This document shows, piece after piece, positions 47,124 through 58,172 of a stretch of DNA of 64,000 nt. Within the stretch, counting starts at the first letter, position 1, and each line of letters opens with the position of its first letter. Origin of the DNA: Prinsepia uniflora (Eukaryota > Streptophyta > Magnoliopsida > Rosales > Rosaceae). The stretch covers positions 61,809,864 to 61,873,863 of the forward strand of contig CM064876.1 in assembly GCA_032719365.1 (NCBI GenBank), read 5' to 3'. A model generated the notes under the pieces. That model saw only the letters and a list, made by a program, of their open reading frames with translations, did no database searches and had not been told where the DNA came from. Made by a program: the position numbers and the translations under genes.

Positions 47124-47140
47124 TTCTACAGACGACGCCA
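47124..47140 (-). other. Primer binding site of element E
   Basis: The minus strand reads TGGCGTCGTCTGTAGAA, 3 bp from the 5' LTR. This resembles the TGGCGCCGTCTGTGGGAA-type site common in Tat-lineage elements and is unlike the iMet site of the other elements here. The exact tRNA is not assigned. Confidence 0.65.
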
Positions 47141-47143
47141 TAC

Positions 47144-47598
47144 TGTTGAAGCAAGAAATATTCCAACAGTCAATTACTCGTCGTCCAAACACCAAGTGAC
47201 GAGTGTCCTTCCTCGTAACCTACCAACTAGGAAAAGTTGTGAGTCTTCCGTTAGTACGAACATCGGTGTCGTGCCGGTCTAAAGTTCTCCGATCGTCAAG
47301 TTAGTAACTTTCTTCGTAAGAGGAAACGGTAAATGGTAAGTTTGGCAGAGTAATAGTGAATAGTAATTATTAGTTACCTTTATTAGAAAATGTGTATCCC
47401 TTATATATAGGTGAGTGGAGTGTTCCTCGATTTACGTGCTAACACTTGTTATGCATATCAAAGGTGGAGATGCTTTCACGTGTCATCTCGTCTTGGGTTC
47501 ATTATCAGGGATATGTAAGTGACGTGGGCTTGGCCCATGTTCGGTGTTTGGGCTTTAGGTATATAGTCTGGTGAGTCTGGTCAGATATGGTGTCAACA
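47144..47598 (-). repeat. Element E 5' LTR (455 bp)
   Basis: TGTTGAAGCAAGAAATA...GATATGGTGTCAACA, the partner of 17912-18398, followed by TSD AAAAT (47599-47603). Confidence 0.9.
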
Positions 47599-49451
47599 AA
47601 AATCAAAATATTTCAAATTCAGGGACAATGTTTATACCCAAAAAAAATCCTACCTTGGACCAAAGCAAATGGCTGAAGGAATTCAATGCCAACTCGTGAA
47701 AACCCAGCCCAAAGACACCCACTTGGAACATGCAGACGTAGAAACATGGAGAAAAGAAATACGGCTCTAACGCGCACAAGAAGATGAAAGGAAAAAAGGA
47801 TGTTCTTGATAACCTTACTATAGCACGGGCCCACCAAAGTCTACATAAATGTCAAGTTCAGCACCTCCAATTGCTTATAAATGAAGAAGAATTCTTCTCA
47901 ATGAAAAATCAATCAATCAATCAAATAAGAAAATTTATCAAACTCATTCTATTTCAAAAAAACTGCAAATTCTCATAGGTTTATTTGTTTTAAAGGCTCG
48001 CCTTCTTATGCATAACCCATTTCTTTTGATCTAGAACCAATATTCAGTTCTCTTCTTACCCCTCTCTTTGTTCTTGAACTAAGAACAACAAGTTTTCCTT
48101 CATCTTGTCTCAATCTAGCTTTGAAGACCCTAAAGCATTTACCTTTATCTCGACTTGCATTCATAGCTGTTAGGCCAACTAACACTAACCTCATCCTGAC
48201 GGTCGCTCAAATCAGTCTTTAAGGCATCCAAACATCCATCATTGAGGCATCGATGTCGCTTGAATGCTCATTCGACTTATGGCATGATTCTATATGATAT
48301 TCATTTGATTGATCATTTCTAGAATGTCCTGCCTACTCAAGGCTAGATTGCCAAAAAAATAATTTACTTTCTGCACTTGTAACTTTACTTCTCGTATTTC
48401 AATACTAACACATTTACTCTTCAATATTTGTACTTTGTTTGATTGCAATATAACTGAATTTTCTTAAGGAGAGATAAGTATTCAGGATATACCAACCAGT
48501 GTATTTCATGGCTTTCTAAGTCGTGAAACCATATATGTGTCTTGGTCCAATACTATCATCCCGACTTGAGGAAACATGCAGGTCTAACTACTAATTTGCT
48601 ATAATAATAAGTTGCTAACTTGAACATCATGAGGACCACATGAACTTGGACTAGATTGAAAATAAAATTTATTAAGTCCTTCAAGAAGAAGGCATAGAAA
48701 AGAACAGTGCAATCTATTTTCCCGCTTACCTCACAATCGCTTGATTACAAGAAAGGTTATTGGGCCTCAAACAAAACCCATCTTCAACTGTCTAGTCGCA
48801 GTCTCTACTAGTGGCACACCTACTTTGAAGGCAACTAAGGTCTATTTGCTTCTTGCTCAGCCCAACTAGGGATAGACTATGACTCAAAGGCCTTTCATCC
48901 CATTACCATCCAAACAGTCCATACAACACATTACAAAGAGACGCATACAAAACTCTCTCCTTCACTCCATAACCAAGTTTCACGCGGAGATCCACTAAAG
49001 GTAGCCTCAAACTCGCTGTCGTAGAAACACTTTTTGGACAGAACAACTTTAAACTAATTTAATGTAAATATTTTTTCTTCTTTTTAAGGAAAATGTAATT
49101 CAAATGCACCATATCAAATGCACTTCAAATACGAAAATTATGCATCATACACAGGACTTACAAGGGGCAAGAAGCTAAGGAATCGACAATTGACTATGCA
49201 TTAATTTACATTAACAGGCTCAGTTCTCCAATCGAACCAACTTCTTTAGAGTACTCTTATAGACCGACTATACAAATCCAAAAGGTTTAGAACTCAAGAC
49301 ATGTGACATCCTAACCTTGTGTGCCCTCACCATTGGATGACTCTTGGTGATTCAAATATATATGGTGTCTTATTATCTCTCACATTCACCTTAATTTGTG
49401 GAATCGTTTATATAAAAACGCATTAACTTGAATGAGTGGATCACATGGCCA

Positions 49452-49612
49452 TTAATATATGGTATCATTTCTTCAAGCTTAACTCAGCGTCTACATCCAG
49501 CCTTGAACAGTTGAACTTGATTCTCAATATTATAAACATAACATAGTTACCTTTATTTATTCAAGTAATTAAATAGCACCTAATGGTCGTAACCTTCACT
49601 ATTAATCTAAGT
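49452..49612 (+). repeat. 161-bp direct repeat, copy 1
   Basis: TTAATATATGGTATCATT...ATTAATCTAAGT; matches 49861-50021 with only a handful of substitutions and the same length. The 248-bp spacer is unrelated. The ends are not TG...CA, so it does not look like an LTR pair. Confidence 0.9.
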
Positions 49613-49860
49613 GTTTATTAGTTTTCTTTTAAAAAAATAATATAAAATTTAATAAAATATATCAAATTTCTAAATTACCCTTAAAATTTGTAATATGACT
49701 GTTACGTCATCAGTTTTCACAGTGCTAATAATGGAGATGGACGGTTGGTGCAACGATATTGACGGTATTACCGTTCCTATAGCACACTGAGGCAAATTTC
49801 CGTTCCTAGTGCATTTTGAGATTTCGTGATTTGTTCATGCTGCACTTAGCTTAATAAGCC

Positions 49861-50021
49861 TTAATATATGGTATCATTTCTTCAAGGTTAACTAAGCGTT
49901 TACATCCAGCCTTGAACAGTTGAACTTGATTCTCAATATTATAAACATAACATAATTGCCATTATTTATTCAAGTAATTAAATAGCACCTAATGGTCGTA
50001 ACCTTCACTATTAATCTAAGT
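49861..50021 (+). repeat. 161-bp direct repeat, copy 2
   Basis: Second copy of 49452-49612 in the same orientation, starting 409 bp downstream of the first. Confidence 0.9.
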
Positions 50022-50213
50022 TTTTTTGGATTCAATTCAACCCCACATCAACTAGCTAGCTCGATTATTCCTTTGTTAATAATTAATATTTTATATATAT
50101 ATACATACACATTAATAAAAAAAGGATAGGGTCTTGCTAACAGATCAAAAGAAAGACGAAAAATAAGGAGAATTGAATCAGCTGTAAACCAAACTCATAA
50201 AGATCTCTGATAA

Positions 50214-50502
50214 TCTAAGACCCGTGAGTTTGGAAAGTAAGACCCGTGAACAATCACACATTGCTCGGGGAGGGAAAGGTGAAATGCCTTATATGTTTAG
50301 GCATGTATCTTCTTAGCACGAGACTTTTTGGGAGCTCACTAACTTTGGGTTTGGTTGGAAATCCAAAGTTATGTGAGATTGGGCTGAAACAATCCCAGAA
50401 TAAGTAACCCACTGAGAAGTTGTGGGTGAGTTCCCAGAAACAATGTCGTGAGGGCTGGGCCCAAAGCGGACAATATCGTGCTAGACGAGTCAAGTCGTAA
50501 CG
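50214..50502 (+). repeat. Cassandra LTR 1 (289 bp) with 5S-like domain
   Basis: Starts TCTAAGACCCGTGAG (worn TG), ends GTCGTAACG. The 5S-like part (about 50330-50440) has decayed control regions (AAATCCAAAGTTATGTGAG, GAATAAGTAACCC). Confidence 0.85.
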
Positions 50503-50505
50503 TAA

Positions 50506-50517
50506 TGATATCAGAGC
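50506..50517 (+). other. Cassandra primer binding site 1
   Basis: TGATATCAGAGC, one base off the tRNA-iMet complement TGGTATCAGAGC, three bases after the LTR. Confidence 0.8.
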
Positions 50518-50572
50518 TGGATCCCGACTAGAAGTGTGCCAGCGAGGAAGTTGGGCCCCAAGATGGGTGGAT

Positions 50573-50767
50573 TGTAAGACCCGTGAGCTTGGGAAGCAAG
50601 ACCGGTGAGAAATCTCACATCGTTCAGGGAGGGAAAGGCAAAGTGTCTTATATGTATAGGTACATATTTTCCTAGCACGAGGCCTTTTGGGAGCTCACTA
50701 GCTTTGAGTTTGGTTGGAACTCCAAAGTTAAGTGAGATTAGACTAAATCAATCCCAAGATGGGTGAC
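50573..50767 (+). repeat. Cassandra LTR 2, part 1
   Basis: TGTAAGACCCGTGAGC...CCAAGATGGGTGAC. The 5S-like internal control region is well kept. Broken by element K exactly after GATGGGTGAC; the rest of the LTR is at 61049-61142 (94 bp, ending GTCGTGACA). Confidence 0.88.
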
Positions 50768-53601
50768 TGTAACGACCCGAACTTTCGTAATTCTTATTTT
50801 ATTGTAAAATGACCGTTTTGCCCCTGAGGGGGGGAAAAGTTGACTTTTACCTCGGGAAGTATTTAGGACTTTGACACGTGACCGTGACGTAGTTTAGGAC
50901 GTCATGAGTTCATAGGCAGGTGGCACGTTCGATTCCGACGTTCGAGGAAGAAGTTGTGACGTTCGGAAGTCGAGGGGCATTTTGGTAATTTGGCCATTTG
51001 GGGGCCAAATGTTGACTTTTGACCCGGGAAGTCCAACGGACGAGGGCCAATGACCGTTACGTAGGTCTCGTCGATACGAATCCGTTGACAGGCGGCATGC
51101 CGAAATCGGACTTACGACGAAAAAGTTATGGTCAAGAATGTAACCGAACTAACCGAGACTCGGAACTTAAAATAATATTAAAATAATGAAATCTGGTTAC
51201 TTTATTCAAAATCAATCTGGACCCTTGATGAGTGACACATGTCACTCATCTACCTCATCCACATCATCCCCTAAAATCAGGATCTATGTCTGCCTTTAGA
51301 TTAATTAATTAATTAAACTTCCCTAAATCCTCACCCTTCATCCTATACTCTGACTGAATCTCAGCCCTCCATTCCATCTAATCACTCTGTTTTAAAAACC
51401 AAGAGAGAATTCATTCTCTCATTTCTATTCCTTCAAACCGTGGCTAACTCTCATCCTTCGAACAAACACCTCACAGCCTCTCAGCCTCAACTCACGAACC
51501 AGGCAGCACCAGACCGTCCACCACCTCCACCAGACACCAACCAACACCACCACGGCCACCCTGCACGGCCGGAAAACCCACAAACCCGAGAAGGAACCCG
51601 TGCAGCCCAAAACCATCCAACCATCCAAACCACGACTTCTGGGCTCGAACAAACGTAGGGTTAGGATCAGTGTGACCTCTGGACGGCTTAGGACTGGACT
51701 GGGCAGCCCACGGCGGCGACACGGCGGCGGTAAGCCCATAAACCCGAGAAGACCGATTTTCCTTCCCTGTTTCGAAACTTCCGTTTTTAACGTTAGAAAT
51801 GTTTGGTTGCTTTTGAGACATAACCTAGGGGACTAGACGACCATTTCAGACCTAAGTACGCGGCTGGAAGCTCGACGACTCGCCGGAGAAGACGAACCAG
51901 AGCCGGCAGCCAACTCCCCGTCGATTTTCAGGTGGTTTCTCGAACTTAAAAACCTGTTTTAATCCCACAGAACCATAGAACATGTTTAGACGAGTTTATA
52001 GGAACAAATCCCATCGATTTTGGTGGTCGGGTTGATGAGAACTGATCGGGTCGAACCGTGGGTCTGCGGTGACCCGGTTACTGTAGCTGATGATGTCATC
52101 ATGCTGACGTCAGCAGTGACGTCATGATGACGTCATCATGTCAGAATATTGTCAGACCAGGGACCAATGGGCTGTTGACACGTGTCCTCTGACACTGTCA
52201 GTGATGACGTCATGCTGACGGCAGCATCACTGTAGCACTGTTGACCAGAGGGTTGACCGGCGCGTGGGGGGCGCATGTGAACAGTATTTTGTGTGGGACC
52301 AGTGCCATTTTCAAGGTTTCGACGATACGGATCCAATGGCGGTGGTTTCGTGTCGATCGGAGATCGTTAAGTTGGTCAAATTAGGGTTTGACGCCTTGGG
52401 AAGCGTGTTCGGACGGCTTTCCCGGGCCGGTTTCAGTCTAGGGTTTCTTAGCTGTTTAGTAGGGACTTAAAGTGACCTTTACGTATGTTTTGGGCATGAC
52501 AGGAATTGTACTTTAACCCTTGGACGGGGCTTTACGCTCGGGATTGCAGCAGGATTGTACTGTGAGTGGGCCTTTGATTTCACTAAACTTCGACATGCAT
52601 AACTGTTTTACTTTCTACTATATCTATATGTGATTCAAGTAAAAGTATCTGTTTATCTTGAGTATGATTTATGGCACGTATTACGATGTTTGGGCATGAG
52701 ACCCGTCTGGTTGTTTATGAATGGTTTTGAGTCATGTATATGTATAATGGATCTCGATATTATCTGTGGTACTGTACTGTATAGATCTACCCTAGGATTC
52801 TATCTCCTCCGGATGTAGGTACACCGGAGTGGTCACGGCGCATTGCCTGTGAGGAGTCATTCTACGGAGGGACCGGACCGTAGAGTGACTCAGGAGCAGG
52901 ATTGCTACTATTGGGCGTCTGGGACGTCAGGCATCTAGAATGCCATGCTCGGACTAGGTTCGGGATTTGGACTCGGGATTGAGACCCCGGGTGGCACTCG
53001 TAGCCTTGAGACTGTGACCTTATTGGGCGTCTGGGACGTCGGGCATCTGGGATGTCAGGGTTGGGATGTATAGTGCAGTGACTAAGATTATATTATGTTG
53101 ATATTATTCTGCTTATGATTATATGGTTTTGTGGTTTATGATACTAATGCATGTCTTTTCGGAAAACGGAGGGGAAAAGCTATATGTTTTCGAAATGGTA
53201 AACTACCTTGTAAACCTTGAGTTTCGGCCCACTCACCTTTGTTGTTTTACTACCCCTCCAGGTAGTGCTATTGAGGAGGAGGATCCCGAGGAGGAGGAGG
53301 AGGAGGATCCCGAGGAGGAAGAGGCATAGGTTTACGTTGCGTACCTGAACCCTACTGCTGGGTAGGTTGGCACGTAGTGTGTCTAGAGTCGTGCTCAATA
53401 AACTGTATTCGGGAACTATCCCTTGTCTGACACTATTTGTATTCGAGTATTTGTGTGGCGTGCTATGTATGACTTAACTATGGATTTTCTTTATGCATTT
53501 TATTTTCAATAAGGGTATCCTTGGTATTTTTAATGTCGGGTGTCAGACGGGAGCAGGGCACGTCCCGGGTGGTCCTAGGGGGGTCGGGGCGGGTCCTGTC
53601 A
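50768..53601 (+). repeat. Element K 5' LTR (2834 bp)
   Basis: TGTAACGACCCG...CCTGTCA. Landmarks: GACAGGCGGCATG near 51086, palindrome 51227-51250, TGACGTCA cluster about 52090-52235, coding-like frame 52336-52470, predicted intron 52562-53261, and a GAG/GAT repeat encoding an acidic run at 53270-53329. The 104-109-aa minus-strand frames near 51425-51821 recur in the 3' LTR only because the LTRs are copies. Confidence 0.95.
52562..53261 (+). other. Predicted intron inside element K 5' LTR
   Basis: Donor TACT|GTGAGTGGGCC; acceptor CTACCCCTCCAG|GTAG. GGCCCACTCAC (53226-53236) is an exact 11-nt complement of the donor segment, with the A-T pair of other families replaced by G-C on both sides. 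The 3' LTR equivalent is 60001-60700, also 700 nt. Confidence 0.5.
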
Positions 53602-53604
53602 ACT

Positions 53605-53616
53605 TGGTATCAGAGC
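53605..53616 (+). other. Primer binding site of element K (initiator Met tRNA)
   Basis: TGGTATCAGAGC, 3 bp after the 5' LTR. Confidence 0.96.
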
Positions 53617-53704
53617 ACTAGGTTGTGGTCAGCATGCTAGACTAGTGGTCAGTACTTAGTTTAAAAGATTTCAGTATCTAATCTATGCCTCTTAACAGTG
53701 GGTG

Positions 53705-56700
53705 ATGCCTCCAAGGAGAATTCCTCAAACACGAACTGACGAGGAAATCGCGAGAGAGATGGAATGTGCTAGCATTGAGCGGGCTCAAAGGTTGGGAGCC
53801 ACACCGTTCAGGGGGGGATCAAACCCCGAGGATGCCCATGAGTGGATTGCGAAATGGGAAAGAATCTTCACCGTGATGCACTGCCCACCCGACGAGCGGG
53901 TGGCACTGGCGGCCTTCTTACTGGAAGGCGGGGCTTATCAATGGTGGCATGGTCTTGAGATGTCCTGGTGGACTGTTCACACCACCACATGGGAGGTCTT
54001 TCGTGCCCGATTCTTAGATCAGTATTACCCGCGTTCATTTCGCATGGCACGAGAGGCAGAGTTCCTGCGGCTGGAACAGGGAGATATGTCCGTGGCAGAT
54101 TACGAGCAGACTTTCGGGAAGCTTTCCCGTTTTGCCGCAGCTTTCGTGAGTACTGAGGAGGAAAAATGTCAAAGATTTGAGTTGGGACTCCGAGGAGAGT
54201 TACGGGCAAGTGTGACGGCTACTAGTTACGCGACTCTGAGGGACATGGTTGACGCTGCAGTTCGTGTCGAGGCCAGTCTGGCGGCACACCAGGCGCGACA
54301 ATCATCAGGCGAGGGGTAGCGCCGGGATCGTCCACATCCTGGACCAACCAGCCCAAAGATCTCTAAGGGGGGAAATTACCGAGGAGCACCCTCATCTTTA
54401 CGTGGTTGTGGCTGGTCAGGTCGACATGGGAACTCTCAGAGGGGCGGATCGAGATTCAGTTCTGGACAGCATCAGGCTTGGAGTGGTGCATCAGGAGGGT
54501 CTTGGGATGGACCGAGGACAGTTAATTGCTTTGCTTGTGGAGGAGCGGGCCACTATGCCCGAGATTGCCCTTTACTGTCAAGGAACAACGAGACTAAAGG
54601 TGTTAGTGTGACACAGAGTTCGGCTTCCCACCCTGCCAGAGGCCGAGGACAGAGTGCTGAGCGTGGCGCGCATGGGCGCGGACAGACTGCGGGACCCAGA
54701 GCTCGTGTTTTTGCAGTGACTCAGCAGCAGGTGAGGTCAGCCTCTGGTGTGGTTACAGGTACTCTTCATATCTCAAATATTGTTGTACGGGTGTTAATGG
54801 ATGCTGGGGCTACTCATTCTTTTATTTTGAAAAGTTGTGTGGGTATGTTAGATCGCGAGGTGTCAGCCTTGGATAGTGAAATGGGTGTTGGTACACCGAT
54901 GGGCGTTGTGTACATAGTGAATCAGGTGATCCGGAGATGCCCAGTAAGGGTGGAGGATGTAGATCTGCTAGCTGATCTAATCCTTATGGATATCCATGAC
55001 TTTGATGTTATCTTGGGAATGGATTGGTTGACTGAGCACGGTTCGCTCATCGACTGTTATAGTAGGCGGGTGATTCTGCGAAGTCCGGGTTTGCCGGAGG
55101 TTACTTTTCAGGGAGAGCGCGACGGTTCGCTACCTGAAGTAATTTCTTCACTTTCCGCTACGAAGCTTCTACAGAAGGGATGCCAGGGTTATCTGGCGCA
55201 TGTTGTGACGACGAAGAGTGATACTTCGGGTGCCGATGATATACCTGTGGTGCAAGAATTTCCGGATGTGTTCCCGGAAGATTTGCCTGGTTTACCACCA
55301 CATCGGGAGATTGAGTTCACGATTGAACTACTTCCCGGCACACGACCTATATCTCAGGCACCATATCGGATGGCACCAGCGGAGTTACGGGAACTGAAGA
55401 TCCAATTGCAGGAGTTGGTGGACTTGGGATTCATCCGACCGAGTACATCACTGTGGGGAGCACCGGTATTATTTGTGAAGAAGAAGAAGGGGAGCCTCCG
55501 TTTGTGTGTGGATTATCGACAGCTCAACAAGGTCACGGTAAGGAACCAGTACCCCTTACCCAAGGTTGACGATTTCTTTGATCGACTGCGGGGAGCACAG
55601 TACTTCTCGAAGATTGATTTACGATCTGGTTATCACCAGTTGAAGATTGCTGAGGGGGATGTCCCAAAGACAGCGTTTCGGACCAGATACGGGCATTATG
55701 AATTCCTTGTGATGCCTTTCGGCTTGACGAATGCTCCAGCAGCATTCATGGATCTGATGAATAGGGTCTTCCGATCTTATTTGGATAAGTTTGTGATCGT
55801 GTTCATTGATGACATCCTTGTGTACTCGAGGAGTGCTCAGGCTCATGAAAACACTTACGTTCGGTGTTAGGGAAGCTGAGGCAGATCCAGTTATACGCCA
55901 AGCTGAGTAAGTGTCAGTTTTGGCTAACCAGCATTGGTTTTCTGGGACATGTAGTGTCAGCAGACGGGATTAGTGTGGATCCCCAGAAGACCGAAACGGT
56001 GACAAATTGGGCTAGACCGACAACCGTGACAGAGGTACGGAGTTTCGTTGGTTTGGCAGGATACTACCGGAGATTTGTTGAGGGCTTCTCTAGTATCGCT
56101 GCACCGTTGACTCGTTTAACCAGGAAGGGAGTAAAGTTTGTTTGGAATGAACGGTGTGAGCAGAGTTATCAGGAATTAAAACGTCGGTTAACTACCGCAC
56201 CTGTTCTTGCTTTGCCGGATAACAGTGGAGAGTTCGAAGTCTACAGTGACGCATCGTTGCAAGGTTTAGGTTGCGTGCTGATGCAGAATGGCAGAGTTAT
56301 CGCTTATGCATCGAGACAAATAAAGACACATGAACTGAACTACCCTACGCATGATCTGGAGTTGGCGGCGGTGGTTCACGCTTTAAAAATCTGGCGACAT
56401 TATCTGTACGGGGTGACTTGAAGGATCTTCACCGATCATCAGAGTTTAAAGCATTTGTTCACTCAGAAGGAGCTGAACGTAAGGCAGCGACGGTGGTTGG
56501 AACTGATCAAGGACTATGATTGTACGATTGAATATCATCCAGGGAAGGCGAACGTTGTGGCAGACGCACTCAGCAGGAAGTCAGCAGGATCGATTGCACA
56601 CCTGAGGCTGGTGTACCTTCCTTTGCTTGTGGAACTCTGAAGAGCTGGAGTTATGCTAGGGATGGATGAGCATGGAGCTTTGTTGGCCAGTTTTCATGTA

Positions 56701-58137
56701 CGACCTGTGCTAGTCGATCGGATTATCGAGGCACAATTGGAGGATCCGACACTTTATATCTACAGGATCGAGGTCGAAGCGGACGAGAGGGAGGACTTTA
56801 CTATCCGACCAGATGGAGCTCTGGTGAAACTGGGCCGTTTGTGTGTTCCTGCAGTGGCATAGTTACGGGCAGAAATTCTCGAGGAAGCCCACAGTTCGGC
56901 TTATACCATGCATCCGGGAGGTACAAAGATGTACCGTACCCTCCGGGACCACTATTGGTGGGCAGGAATGAAGAAGGATATTGCAGAGTTTGTAAGCAGA
57001 TGTTTGACCTGTCAGCAGGTCAAGGCTGAGCGGCAGAGACCGTATGGAGCAATGCAACCACTTCCGATTCCCGAGTGGAAGTGGGATCACATTACCATGG
57101 ACTTTGTCTTCAAATTGCCTAGAACTCAGAGAGGATTCGATGGAGTTTGGGTAATTGTCGACCGATTGACCAAGTCAGCTCATTTCTTACCGGTACAGGA
57201 GACATTTAAGCCAAACCAACTGGCTCAGCTGTTTGTGAAGGAGATCATTCGACTTCATGGTACGCCGGAGTCGATAGTGTCTGATCGAGATTCGCGTTTC
57301 ACTTCCAGGTTCTGGCGAAGTTTGCAGAACGCCTTGGGTACAAACTTACATTTCAGTACAGCATTCCACCCACAGACCGATGGGCAGTCAGAGAGGACTA
57401 TCCAGACACTGGAGGACATGATGAGGTCTTGTGTACTGCAGTTTCAGGATTCGTGGGATACTCATTTGCCTTTGATGGAGTTCGCATACAACAACAGTTA
57501 TCAGGCAAGTATCGAGATGGCACCCTACGAGGCACTGTATGGCCGACAGTGCAGGACACCTATCTGCTGGATGGAGGTAGGAGAGCGAGCAGCTTTAGGA
57601 CCGGATTTGATGGACATGACCCAGGAAACAGTTCGAATCATCAAGGAAAGATTGAAGGCAGCGCAGGATCGCCAAAAGAGCTATGCGGATCGACGAATTC
57701 GAGACTTGGAATTCGAGGTGGGAGATTTTGTGTTCCTTAAGTTATCTCCATGGAAAGGAATTATTCTTTTTGGCCGACGCGGGAAGTTGAGTCCACGTTA
57801 TTTTGGGCCGTTCGAGATCATTGAGAGGATTGGACTAGTGGCATACCGGTTGGCATTACCTCCAGAACTTGCCAGAGTGCACGATGTTTTCCATGTGTCC
57901 ATATTACAGAAATACCTACGGGACGATTCACATGCCTTGCCGGAACAACCAGTAGAACTGATGACTGATCTGAGCTTTGAGGAGAAACCAGTGTAGATTC
58001 TGGATCAGAAGAACAAGGTTCTGAGAAACAAGACGATTCGGTTCGTGAAAGTGCTATGGAGGAACTATGACGTCGAGGAAGCGACGTGGGAACCCGAAGA
58101 CTTGATGAGGGAGCAGTACCCGTTTTTATTCGAGTAA
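53705..58137 (+). pseudogene. gag-pol: Element K gag-pol polyprotein, multiply disabled
   Basis: Starts ATGCCTCCAAGGAGA. Domains match element A: gag (open to 54316), zinc knuckle CFACGGAGHYARDC (54527-54568), protease MDAGATHSF (DAG at 54800-54808), RT with FIDD (55802-55813), RNase H, integrase HHCC plus DDE, chromodomain-like C-terminus (FVKVLWR...EEATWEPE). Lesions: TAG 54317, a 1-bp deletion near 55851 (GAAGAAC in A, GAAAAC here) shifting the frame, TGA 56419, TGA 56638, TAG 56860, TAG 57994. After the frameshift all blocks remain in one frame to TAA at 58135. It would encode capsid and replication/integration enzymes if intact; as it stands it is non-functional. Confidence 0.95.
54527..54568 (+). 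other. CCHC zinc knuckle of element K gag
   Basis: C-X2-C-X4-H-X4-C (CFACGGAGHYARDC), in frame with the gag start but downstream of the TAG at 54317. Confidence 0.92.
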
Positions 58138-58170
58138 ATTTCGAGGACGAAATTTTTGTAAGGTGGGTAG
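58136..58170 (+). other. Hairpin and polypurine tract of element K
   Basis: AAATTTCG / CGAAATTT (58136-58143, 58148-58155) overlaps the TAA stop. It is followed by AAGGTGGGTAG ending two bases before the 3' LTR. The polypurine tract is less pure than in A. Confidence 0.8.
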
Positions 58171-58172
58171 AT

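Larger units (their letters stand above)
17912..47598 (-). mobile_element. Element E: Tat-lineage Ty3/gypsy retrotransposon, heavily interrupted and missing most of pol
   Basis: Terminal LTRs of about 0.45-0.49 kb (TGTTGAAG...GTGTCAACA) flanked by the perfect TSD AAAAT (17907-17911 and 47599-47603). On the minus strand the order is 5' LTR, primer site, gag, protease, [pol missing], antisense extra ORF, polypurine tract, 3' LTR. The gag and protease sequences and an antisense ORF downstream of pol point to the Tat lineage. Insertions inside it: C, D, F, G, H1, H2. Many stops and LTR differences show it is old. Confidence 0.88.
47604..50213. other. Unassigned AT-rich region
   Basis: No gene recognised. 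GCTTATAAATGAAGAAG (about 47872) followed by TCAATCAATCAATC looks like a promoter/R region of an old LTR, so 47604-48500 may be a retroelement remnant into which E inserted. Frames of 60-80 aa here lack motifs. From about 49000 it is AT-rich with a direct repeat at 49452-49612 and 49861-50021. Confidence 0.4.

Noticed and set aside
49452..50021. The 161-bp direct repeats as LTRs of a TRIM element
   Set aside because: No TG...CA termini, no primer binding site after the first copy, no polypurine tract before the second and no TSD.
51425..51821. 104- and 109-aa minus-strand frames, with the 104-aa one recurring at 58829-59143
   Set aside because: The apparent conservation arises only because both positions are LTRs of the same element K; no motif is recognisable.
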